A DNA stretch of 6,229 nucleotides from an uncultured Lachnospiraceae bacterium. GTDB taxonomy: Bacteria; Bacillota; Clostridia; Lachnospirales; Lachnospiraceae. The stretch spans positions 1 to 6,229 of the forward strand of contig CAMNWW010000135.1 of NCBI GenBank assembly GCA_946566415.1. The letters are read 5' to 3'. Positions within the stretch are counted from its first letter, which is position 1; every line of letters begins with the position of its first letter. Shown here in pieces: positions 1 through 6,220 of this stretch. Position numbers and translations under genes: made by a program. The notes below the pieces were generated by a model. That model saw nothing but the letters and a program-made list of their open reading frames with translations. It ran no database searches and was not told the origin of the DNA.

Positions 1-1
1 A

Positions 2-1231
2 AGAGTGCACAAAGGTACACCGGATAGCTTCCTGTAGCTTCTGGCTGAGGTACTGAGATACGGACAAGGCGAACCGATCATCTATAACGACGAGACGATA
101 ATCCCCGGATTCGTTGATCTTGGAATCCCGGTAGAGGAGGCGAGAGATTACTGCAACGACGGCTGCTGGGAGACGCTGCTCCCGGGAAAAAGCCATTTCA
201 GCTATGCGCACATTATGAATCTGCAGTGCCTGGAATGGACACTGAACAGAGGAATATCGGTAAAAACTGGGCTTAAGGACGGACTGGATACAGGAGATCC
301 CCTGGAATTTAAGACGTATGACGAGCTGTATGAGGCGTATAAAAAGCAGATGTTTGAGAAAATTGATTTCCAGTGCGCAAGACGGATTGAGAATCTGGGG
401 CTGTCCTTTATGATTGCTCCGGACCCTATGTTCTCCTCGATCACAAGGGACTGTGTAAAGAACGGGCGTGATATCAGCCAGGACGGAGCCAGATATATTT
501 TCCATATGATCCTTGTCACCGGGCTGGCGGATACAGCGGATTCCCTCGCGGCGATCAAGAAGATGGTATTCGAGGAAAAGAAGGTTTCCATGAAGGAGCT
601 TATCGACGCGCTTCATAACAACTGGGAAGGGCATGAAAGGCTGCGGATGATGATGCTTAACAGGATGCCGAAATTCGGGAATGACGACGATTATGTGGAC
701 GAGATCGCGGTACAGATCTTGAAAGATTTTGAAGAGCGGGTACAGACTTGGCAGGGAAAGCATGAGAAGATCCTCTTTCCTTGCGGAATCGGAACTTTTG
801 AAAATTATGCGGTCCTTGGACACGACGCGGCGGCTTCCCCGAACGGCAGGGAGAACTGGGAAGCCTTGGCGCCCAATTATTCACCGGTCGCGGGGGCTGA
901 TCTAAACGGACCCGTCTCCATCATGAAGAGTATTTCTAAACCAGAATTAAAACGTTACTATGCAGGAACACCGGTTGACCTGTCGGTAAATTCTAATGAA
1001 TTTGCAGGAGAGGCGGGAGTAATACGCCTGAAAGACCTGATAGAGACATTCTGCGAACTGGGAGGGCAGATCATGACCATCACAAGCACGAATGTAGAAG
1101 ACTTAAGAGATGCAAAAGTACATCCCGAACGGCATCGGAACCTCCGGGTCAGGATGGGAGGATTGTCGGCTTACTTTATCGCAATGGCTCCGGCGCAGCA
1201 GGATAATATTATCCGGCGTTTCACCAGGTAG
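2..1231 (+). CDS. Glycyl radical enzyme (pyruvate formate-lyase family), C-terminal half, interrupted by an in-frame TAG
   Basis: This is the 3' part of a GRE, a cytoplasmic enzyme that uses a protein glycyl radical and a cysteine thiyl radical for dehydration, C-C or C-S cleavage. The frame is open at the window edge. The catalytic cysteine is in NDGCWET (Cys codon 164-166), with the Glu two residues later that acts as base in diol-dehydratase and choline-lyase type GREs. The glycyl loop is RMGGLSAYF (radical Gly codon 1160-1162), 22 residues before the end. Cys and Gly are 332 residues apart, as in choline lyase (Cys489/Gly821). GRE-typical ASPNGRENWEALA and NGPVSIMKSISK precede the loop. 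Two features are odd: Leu follows the radical Gly where Tyr or Phe is usual, and a TAG at 35-37 breaks the frame although both flanks read as GRE (RVHKGTPDSFL, then LLAEVLRYGQGEPIIYND). The first ATG after that stop (215) lies beyond the Cys and has no ribosome binding site, so it is unlikely to be a real start. Family assignment is very secure. The substrate is unknown; the Glu and the neighbours favour a dehydratase-like reaction over pyruvate formate-lyase. Confidence 0.9.
35..37 (+). other. In-frame amber stop codon inside the glycyl radical enzyme
   Basis: In the GRE frame the codons run ...GAT AGC TTC CTG TAG CTT CTG GCT GAG.... Both sides match the GRE family at the expected spacing, so this is a single-codon nonsense change and not a frameshift. 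The position is commonly occupied by a charged or polar residue in relatives (from memory). GAG, AAG, CAG or TTG would each become TAG by one base change. The stop of this GRE frame and three other complete genes here end in TAG (1229, 3309, 5144, 6173), which argues against general amber reassignment. Confidence 0.85.
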
Positions 1232-1234
1232 GAG
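1230..1234 (+). promoter_or_regulatory. Ribosome binding site of the activase gene
   Basis: AGGAG overlaps the last two bases of the GRE stop codon and lies six bases before the ATG at 1241. It fixes the activase start and suggests translational coupling with the GRE. Confidence 0.75.
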
Positions 1235-1240
1235 AAGGAT

Positions 1241-2206
1241 ATGTTGGAGGCAAATATAACAAATATTCAGCATTTTAACGTCCATGATGGTCCGGGAATC
1301 CGGACAGTGGTTTTTTACCAGGGATGCCCTCTTCGCTGCAAATGGTGCCAGAACCCGGAAACCATCAGCAAAAAAGAGAGGGTGATGCAGGATATGCGGC
1401 TCTGTATCAGGTGCGGCGCCTGCATTGAGGCCTGCCCGAACGCGGCGATTTCTTATCAGGATGGAGCGCTGTATACGGATACGGATCGGTGTTGTCTCTG
1501 TGGAAAATGTGAAGATGAATGCTGCACGAAGGCAAGAACTCTGTCGTCCAGAAAGAAAACGATCGACGAGGTGTACAGAGAGGTCATGAAGGACGAGATC
1601 GTATACAGAAAAAGCGGCGGCGGGATCACCATAAGCGGCGGGGAGCCTCTTCTTTACCTGGAGTTCAACAGAGAGCTTTTCCGGTGTCTGAAGGCGGAGG
1701 GGATCGGGACAGCGGTGGAGACAGCGGGGTATGTGCCGTGGGAGTATCTCCGCGATATTGCGGAAGATACCGACACGTTCCTCTTTGATTTTAAGGCGGA
1801 CGACTGTGACAAACATAAATTTTGGACAGGAGTGGAGAACGGACGGATCAAGGAAAATCTGATACGCTTAACTGAAATCCATCCGAATGTTGTGGTACGT
1901 ATTCCCTTAATTCCCACGGTGAACGATACGGAGGAAGAATTTACGGCGATGATGGAATTTGTATGCAGGCTCAAAAGAATCAACAGCGTCCATATTCTGC
2001 CCTTCCACCAATTTGGCGCAGGTAAGTATGATCTTCTCGGGGAGCCTTATGAATTGGGAAGTTTCAAAGAGGATAACGACGCAAGGGTACAGGCATGCGT
2101 TGAAATAGCGAAGAAACGTGGGTTGAAAGTGAACCTGGGAGGTACGGGGTTCGCGGAGGATAAGAAAACAGAGAGCAAAATAAGAGAGAGGAAGAAAGAT
2201 GTATAA
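1241..2206 (+). CDS. Glycyl radical enzyme activating enzyme (radical SAM, with two extra 4Fe-4S clusters)
   Basis: A 321-residue radical-SAM activase that cleaves S-adenosylmethionine reductively and abstracts the hydrogen from the GRE glycine, here presumably the upstream enzyme. The radical-SAM cluster motif CxxxCxxC is Cys29, Cys33 and Cys36 (GCPLRCKWC), following HDGPGIRTVVF. A ferredoxin-like insert follows with two Cx2Cx2Cx3C motifs: Cys55/58/61/65, the last followed by Pro, and Cys84/87/90/94. The insert is typical of activases for glycerol and choline-lyase type GREs and absent from the short pyruvate formate-lyase activase. The SAM-binding GGE motif is at 133-135 (ISGGEPL), and FDFKADD lies near 182-188. 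Two additional cysteines sit beside the second cluster (Cys85, Cys95), and Cys94-Cys95 replaces the usual Cys-Pro. The start is 9 bases after the GRE stop with a good AGGAG. The C-terminus is lysine/arginine-rich and overlaps the next gene by 8 bases. Function is secure; partner specificity is inferred from adjacency. Confidence 0.95.
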   Translation: MLEANITNIQHFNVHDGPGIRTVVFYQGCPLRCKWCQNPETISKKERVMQDMRLCIRCGACIEACPNAAISYQDGALYTDTDRCCLCGKCEDECCTKARTLSSRKKTIDEVYREVMKDEIVYRKSGGGITISGGEPLLYLEFNRELFRCLKAEGIGTAVETAGYVPWEYLRDIAEDTDTFLFDFKADDCDKHKFWTGVENGRIKENLIRLTEIHPNVVVRIPLIPTVNDTEEEFTAMMEFVCRLKRINSVHILPFHQFGAGKYDLLGEPYELGSFKEDNDARVQACVEIAKKRGLKVNLGGTGFAEDKKTESKIRERKKDV

Positions 2207-3311
2207 TTTTGCATTAACAACCAGGATTAAGAGTACAGGGACATTCCAGGAATTTGCGGATGAGACAGAACTGAAAGACACAGACTTAATTCTGACAAAC
2301 GAGTTCATTTACGACCCGTTTATCAAACCATGCCGGGTGAAATGCCAGGTATTGTTCCAGGAAAAGTATGGGGCCGGAGAACCGAACGACGAGATGATCG
2401 ACGCGATACGCAAGGATATCCCTGAAAATACAAAAAGGGTGATCGCCGTTGGCGGAGGGACGGTCATCGATATAGCAAAGGTGCTGACCTTTACCGGAGA
2501 CTGGAAGGCAGAGGATATCTTTATGGGAAGGCTGACACCCGAGAAGACGAGAGGGCTGATCGTAGTTCCTACGACCTGCGGGACAGGAAGCGAGGTCACG
2601 AACGTGACGATCTGCGAGCTTAGGCAGATGAAAACAAAGAAAGGACTCGCACTGGATTCGATGTACGCAGATCTGGCAGTCCTGATTCCGGAGATGGTAC
2701 ATACCCTTCCCTATAAGTTCTTTGCCACGAGTTCAATTGACGCTATGATCCACGCGGTAGAATCCTATGTATCGCCGAAGGCGATCCCACACAGCGAGGC
2801 GTTCTCAGAAAAGGCGATTCGGATGATCGTGGGAGGCTACCAGTATGTGAAGGAGAACGGCAGGGATTCTTGGACGGATAAAGCGGAGAATTTCCTGGCG
2901 GCGTCAAACCTGGCGGGAATTGCTTTCGGATATGCGGGATGCGCCGCAGTCCACGCCTTAAGCTATCCGCTTGGGGGAACCTATCACATTCCCCATGGCG
3001 AAGCGAATCAGCTCATGTTTGCAGCCGTTTTTAAGAAATACAAGGAGAAAAAGGCGGTAGGAAAGATCAATCAGTTGGAAGCCATATTTGCAGAAGTTCT
3101 GAAAGTAGAACCGGAAAAAGCGCTGGAAGCGCTGTACGAGCTGATGGAGGTGATATTGGAGAGAAAAGCCCTGAGGGAATATGGAATTAAAGAGGAGGAG
3201 CTTCCTGTCTTTACGGACAGTGTGATCGAAGGGCAGCAGCGGCTTTTGAGAAATAATTATGTATCTTTAACCAGGGATGATATGCTTGACATTTACAGAT
3301 CTTGCTATTAG
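2199..3311 (+). CDS. Iron-dependent alcohol dehydrogenase, 4-hydroxybutyrate dehydrogenase-like
   Basis: A 370-residue group III (iron-containing) alcohol dehydrogenase, NAD(P)-dependent, probably reducing a short aldehyde to an alcohol in the cytoplasm. The dinucleotide-binding GGGTVID is at 85-91 and VPTTCGTGSE at 123-132. By comparison with E. coli FucO the iron ligands are Asp181, His185, His252 and His266 (SSIDAMIH; VHALSYPLGG; IPHGEAN), all present. A Tyr (256) replaces the second His of the usual VHxxxH segment. From memory, many segments resemble Clostridium kluyveri 4-hydroxybutyrate dehydrogenase, including ILTNEF, FQEKYGxGEP, CGTGSEVTNV, LPYKFF, HALSYPLGG and DSVIEGQQRLL. The length is about the same. 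The ATG overlaps the activase end by 8 bases and is preceded by GAGAGG with a 7-base spacer, so the two are probably translationally coupled. Following a GRE and its activase, it likely reduces the GRE's aldehyde product, as DhaT does in glycerol fermentation. The true substrate could be succinic semialdehyde or another small, perhaps anionic, aldehyde. Confidence 0.9.
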   Translation: MYNFALTTRIKSTGTFQEFADETELKDTDLILTNEFIYDPFIKPCRVKCQVLFQEKYGAGEPNDEMIDAIRKDIPENTKRVIAVGGGTVIDIAKVLTFTGDWKAEDIFMGRLTPEKTRGLIVVPTTCGTGSEVTNVTICELRQMKTKKGLALDSMYADLAVLIPEMVHTLPYKFFATSSIDAMIHAVESYVSPKAIPHSEAFSEKAIRMIVGGYQYVKENGRDSWTDKAENFLAASNLAGIAFGYAGCAAVHALSYPLGGTYHIPHGEANQLMFAAVFKKYKEKKAVGKINQLEAIFAEVLKVEPEKALEALYELMEVILERKALREYGIKEEELPVFTDSVIEGQQRLLRNNYVSLTRDDMLDIYRSCY

Positions 3312-3316
3312 GCAGT

Positions 3317-3322
3317 AAGGAG
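3317..3322 (+). promoter_or_regulatory. Ribosome binding site setting the transketolase N-subunit start
   Basis: AAGGAG lies nine bases before the ATG at 3332. An in-frame TTG at 3302 would add ten residues, but it lies inside the preceding gene and upstream of this site, and it would add a non-conserved leader. The ATG is therefore preferred. Confidence 0.75.
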
Positions 3323-3331
3323 AAGAAAAGT

Positions 3332-4174
3332 ATGAATGCAAAGGAATTGAATATTTTTGCGGCACAGATCCGAAGGGCAGCCCTGCGCGCCATTAAAAAG
3401 GTAGGCGCGGGGCATGTGGGCGGTTCCATGTCCATGGCGGAACTTATGGCAGTCCTGTATGGGGACGTCATGAAGATCGACCCGGCGAACCCGAAAATGG
3501 AGGACAGGGACTGGCTGATAGTGTCAAAAGGGCATTGCGGTCCGGCGGTCTATGGAGCGCTGGCGCTGAAGGGATATTTTGATGTGGAAGAACTGGATAC
3601 GGTAAATCGGGGAGGTACAAGGCTTCCGAGCCATTGCGACATGAAGAGGACGCCCGGAATCGACATGAGTACAGGCTCCCTTGGACAGGGAATGTCCACT
3701 GCGATCGGGGCGGCCTGGGGAAGCCGTTACCAGAAGAGGGATAATTATATTTATCTGGTATTGGGCGACGGCGAGTCGGAAGAAGGGCAGGTCTGGGAAG
3801 GAGCGCTCTTTGCTGCGCAGCAGAAACTGGATCACCTGATCGCGTTTATCGACTTTAATAAGAAGCAGCTGGACGGTTTCCTGACCGATATCTGTGATCT
3901 GGGGGATATACGGAAAAAGTTTGAAGATTTCGGCTGGGATGCAAAAGAGGTTGACGGCCATGATGTGGAGGCGCTTGAAAAAGCGATAGAGGACGCAAAG
4001 AAGGTACAAGGACGTCCGCATATGATCGTGATGAACACCATAAAAGGAAAGGACTGTACCTTTGCGGAAGATGTTCTTTATAATCATCATATGTCATTTA
4101 ACCAGGAAGATTATGAGGCAGCAATAGCGGCGCTGGATGAGAAGATAGATCGAATCAAAGCAGGGGAGGTGTAA
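3332..4174 (+). CDS. Transketolase, N-terminal (thiamine diphosphate-binding) subunit
   Basis: A 280-residue protein covering only the pyrophosphate-binding domain of transketolase. It must pair with the C-subunit encoded next, because the active site forms between the two. The ThDP/metal motif begins GDGESEEGQVWEG at 145-157 and ends with FNKKQLDG at 175-182 (Asn176, the usual GDG...N pattern). Expected cofactor and substrate histidines are visible: His28 (GHVGG), His68 (SKGH), His101 (LPSHC) and His210 (DGHD). TIKGK is at 236-240, followed by a His-His pair (252-253) where relatives have an active-site His near Trp-His. STGSLGQG at 113-120 is also family-typical. Its reaction is reversible transfer of a two-carbon ketol unit from a ketose to an aldehyde. 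The gene starts 20 bases after the iron-ADH and is followed 3 bases later by its partner. Being located in a catabolic operon, it is more likely a dedicated pathway enzyme than the housekeeping pentose-phosphate transketolase. Confidence 0.93.
   Translation: MNAKELNIFAAQIRRAALRAIKKVGAGHVGGSMSMAELMAVLYGDVMKIDPANPKMEDRDWLIVSKGHCGPAVYGALALKGYFDVEELDTVNRGGTRLPSHCDMKRTPGIDMSTGSLGQGMSTAIGAAWGSRYQKRDNYIYLVLGDGESEEGQVWEGALFAAQQKLDHLIAFIDFNKKQLDGFLTDICDLGDIRKKFEDFGWDAKEVDGHDVEALEKAIEDAKKVQGRPHMIVMNTIKGKDCTFAEDVLYNHHMSFNQEDYEAAIAALDEKIDRIKAGEV
4163..4169 (+). promoter_or_regulatory. Strong ribosome binding site of the transketolase C-subunit
   Basis: GGGGAGG lies eight bases before the ATG at 4178, inside the end of the N-subunit gene. 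It supports tightly coupled production of the two subunits. Confidence 0.75.
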
Positions 4175-4177
4175 GAC

Positions 4178-5146
4178 ATGTACCAGGTGGAAGAAAAAAT
4201 AAGCGCTGAGAAACAGGAAATGCGTGCGGTTTTTGCGAAAGTCATTGATGAGATGGCAAAAGAAGACGACCGGGTCATCTATATGGATTGTGATTTGATG
4301 AATAGCATCGGTATGGCAAAATATTGGAAGGAGCACCCGGATAAGGCGGTCAACTGCGGGATTCAGGAGGCAAATATGATCGGGGCGGCGGCCGGGATGT
4401 CTGCGACGGGGCTGATCCCGTTCACACATACTTTCGGGACGTTCGCCACCCGCAGGGTGATGGATCAGGTCTACGTCTCAGCAGCGTATGCCGGACTGAA
4501 TGTAAAGATCATCGGCTCCGACCCTGGAATCACGGCAACTTTGAACGGCGGAACCCACATGCCGCTGGAAGATATCGGGATGATGCGCTGTATTCCGGAG
4601 GTGACGATCGTGGAGCCGACGGACTGTACGATGCTGGCGGACATTTTGAGGAAAGCGAAAGATACTTATGGCGTGTTTTATATCCGTCTGTCAAGAAAAA
4701 AGGCAGACAAGATATATAAAGACGGCTCAGAGTTTGAGATAGGAAAGGCGGCTAAGATACGGGAAGGGAAAGACGTGACGATTTTTGCGACGGGTATCTG
4801 TGTGTCCGAGGCGCTTAAAGCCGCAGAACTTCTTGAGAAAGAAGGAATCCAGGCGGCGGTTTCCAATATGTTTACGATTAAGCCGATTGATAAAGAGACA
4901 GTGATTCAGGCGGCAAAAGAAACCGGGGCGATCGTGACCGCAGAAAACCATAATATCATAAACGGACTTGGCTCCGCAGTGGCCGAGGTTCTGGCGGAGA
5001 ACGTGTGCTGCCCGATGGAACGGATCGGCGCGAAGGACCGTTTTGGAGAAGTAGGAGACATGGAATACCTGAAAAAAGCGATGGGTATGACAGCAGAGGA
5101 CATTGCATCGGCAGTGAAGAGAACAATTGCAAGAAAAGAGGGATAG
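4178..5146 (+). CDS. Transketolase, C-terminal (pyrimidine-binding and C-terminal domain) subunit
   Basis: A 322-residue partner of the preceding subunit. The pyrimidine-binding domain occupies about residues 10-175. Glu64 in GIQEANM is the glutamate that activates the thiazolium through the aminopyrimidine, and PFTHTFGTF (81-89) supplies the aromatic pocket. The regulatory C-terminal domain (about 185-322) carries DVTIFATG and TAENHNIINGLGSAVAE (254-270). By eye against yeast transketolase, His127 (GGTHMPLED) matches His481, Arg173 (LSR) matches Arg528 and Ser43 matches Ser386. Gln13, Asp115 and Asn123 stand where Arg359, His469 and Asp477 would be. Those three are phosphate or substrate contacts, so the preferred sugar may differ from the usual phosphorylated ketose. 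That alignment is from memory and approximate. The 3-base gap to the N-subunit implies paired expression. Alternatives such as a 1-deoxyxylulose-5-phosphate synthase or a pyruvate dehydrogenase beta subunit fit worse. Confidence 0.92.
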   Translation: MYQVEEKISAEKQEMRAVFAKVIDEMAKEDDRVIYMDCDLMNSIGMAKYWKEHPDKAVNCGIQEANMIGAAAGMSATGLIPFTHTFGTFATRRVMDQVYVSAAYAGLNVKIIGSDPGITATLNGGTHMPLEDIGMMRCIPEVTIVEPTDCTMLADILRKAKDTYGVFYIRLSRKKADKIYKDGSEFEIGKAAKIREGKDVTIFATGICVSEALKAAELLEKEGIQAAVSNMFTIKPIDKETVIQAAKETGAIVTAENHNIINGLGSAVAEVLAENVCCPMERIGAKDRFGEVGDMEYLKKAMGMTAEDIASAVKRTIARKEG

Positions 5147-5152
5147 GTCAAG

Positions 5153-6175
5153 ATGAAAGCAGCAGTGATCGAGGAAAAAAACAACATTCATTTAAAGGAG
5201 GTTCCGAAGCCGCAGCTTAAAGAGGGTGAAGCCCTGATCAAGGTTAAGTACTGCGGAATCTGCGGAAGTGATATTCATGTGCTGAAGGGAGAGCATCCGA
5301 CAGCAACATTCCCCGTTATTCCGGGACATGAGTTTGTAGGGGAACTGGTGGAGATCAAGGGGACAGGAAACGAAGAATTTGAAATCGGGGATTATGTGGT
5401 TGCACAGCCCTTCTTTTCGTGCGGGAACTGCGAGCCCTGTGCAAAGGGCAGGGATAACGTCTGCCAGCACCTGTGCTTTATGGGCGCGCATACCGACGGC
5501 GGATTCGCGGAATACGTAAAGGTAGCCGTCCGAAAAATGTATAAGATTCCAAAGGATATGGATTTGAAGCTGGCGGCGCTCACCGAGCCGGTGGCCGTGG
5601 CGGTGCACGATGTCAGGAGGAGCGGGCTGAGGGCCGGGGAAACAGCGCTCATTATCGGCGGCGGACCGATCGGTATGCTGATCGCGATGGTAGCCAGATA
5701 CGCCGGGGCAAGAAGGACTGTGATCTCAGAGATCAGTGATTTCCGAAGAAACGTCGCAAAGAAATTTGGCTTTGATACAGTAAACCCGTTGGACGCCGAT
5801 TTCGACGAGCAGATTAGCGCGATGACGGACGGGAAAGGATTCGACGTATGCTTTGAGGTATCCGGAAGCAAGCCGGGCGTAAAAACGGCGGTGGAAAAGG
5901 CAAAAATAACAGGGACAGTCATGATTATCGGTATGACGTCAGAGCCTTATCCGGTGGACCTTTCCGCAGTGTTCGCGAAGGAGCTGAATATACAGGGGGT
6001 CCGCATCCATTCGCAGTACAATTTTATCGGGGCGGTAGAGCTTCTGAAAAACGGGGCGCTTAACGAGGAATTTCAGGCGATGATAAGCAAGGTTTTCCGT
6101 ATCGACGAAGTGGAAGACGCGTTCGCGTTTGCCCAGGTTCCGGGAGATTATTTCAAGATATTGGTGGAAATGTAG
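5153..6175 (+). CDS. Zinc-dependent medium-chain alcohol/polyol dehydrogenase
   Basis: A 340-residue cytoplasmic MDR-family dehydrogenase of the threonine/sorbitol/butanediol dehydrogenase type. Catalytic zinc residues are Cys37 (CGICGSDIH), His59 and Glu60 (PGHEFVG) and Glu145 (TEPVAVA). The structural zinc is held by Cys90, Cys93, Cys96 and Cys104. The Rossmann motif is IIGGGPIG at 167-174, and an acidic residue about 20 residues later (Glu193, VISE) suggests NAD rather than NADP. All functional residues are present and the length is normal. The ATG begins the canonical MKAAV start 6 bases after the transketolase stop; the ribosome binding site is weak (GAGGG, 10-base spacer), so coupling to the upstream gene may matter. 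In this operon it probably oxidises a secondary alcohol of a polyol or hydroxy acid to a ketone that the transketolase can use, giving NADH that the iron-ADH could reoxidise. Its exact substrate cannot be read from the sequence. Confidence 0.92.
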   Translation: MKAAVIEEKNNIHLKEVPKPQLKEGEALIKVKYCGICGSDIHVLKGEHPTATFPVIPGHEFVGELVEIKGTGNEEFEIGDYVVAQPFFSCGNCEPCAKGRDNVCQHLCFMGAHTDGGFAEYVKVAVRKMYKIPKDMDLKLAALTEPVAVAVHDVRRSGLRAGETALIIGGGPIGMLIAMVARYAGARRTVISEISDFRRNVAKKFGFDTVNPLDADFDEQISAMTDGKGFDVCFEVSGSKPGVKTAVEKAKITGTVMIIGMTSEPYPVDLSAVFAKELNIQGVRIHSQYNFIGAVELLKNGALNEEFQAMISKVFRIDEVEDAFAFAQVPGDYFKILVEM

Positions 6176-6204
6176 AGTAGCCAGTCAGTCACAATATAAT
6201 GCAG

Positions 6205-6210
6205 AAAGGA
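6205..6210 (+). promoter_or_regulatory. Probable ribosome binding site of the next gene
   Basis: AAAGGA lies ten bases before an ATG at 6221. The 45 bases between the zinc-ADH stop and this ATG show no hairpin with a T-run, so transcription probably continues into the next gene. Confidence 0.5.
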
Positions 6211-6220
6211 AAACAAAACG

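Noticed and set aside
35..37. Pyrrolysine insertion at the TAG
   Set aside because: No known GRE uses pyrrolysine here, TAG is an ordinary stop for several genes in the window, and no supporting element is visible. It is kept only as something to exclude when checking the stop.
215..1231. ATG at 215 as the start of a complete 338-residue protein
   Set aside because: There is no ribosome binding site before it, it lies beyond the catalytic cysteine, and GRE homology continues in the same frame upstream to the window edge.
2..1231. Classical pyruvate formate-lyase
   Set aside because: That family has two adjacent catalytic cysteines and a short activase without ferredoxin clusters. Here there is one Cys followed by Trp-Glu and a clostridial-type activase with two extra clusters.
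1103..1816. Long open frame on the minus strand (237 codons)
   Set aside because: It lies opposite the conserved GRE end and activase, shows no recognisable domain, and is explained by the codon pattern of the + strand genes. The same holds for the other minus-strand frames.
3302..3331. TTG at 3302 as start of the transketolase N-subunit
   Set aside because: It lies inside the iron-ADH gene and upstream of a good AAGGAG that serves the ATG at 3332.
6177..6190. Short direct repeat (AGTC AGTC) after the zinc-ADH
   Set aside because: It is only a tandem 4-mer with no symmetry or extension; not distinguishable from chance.
6195..6200. TATAAT resembling a -10 promoter box before the last gene
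   Set aside because: No credible -35 element lies 16-18 bases upstream and no extended -10 TG is present; in a short AT-rich gap this match can arise by chance.
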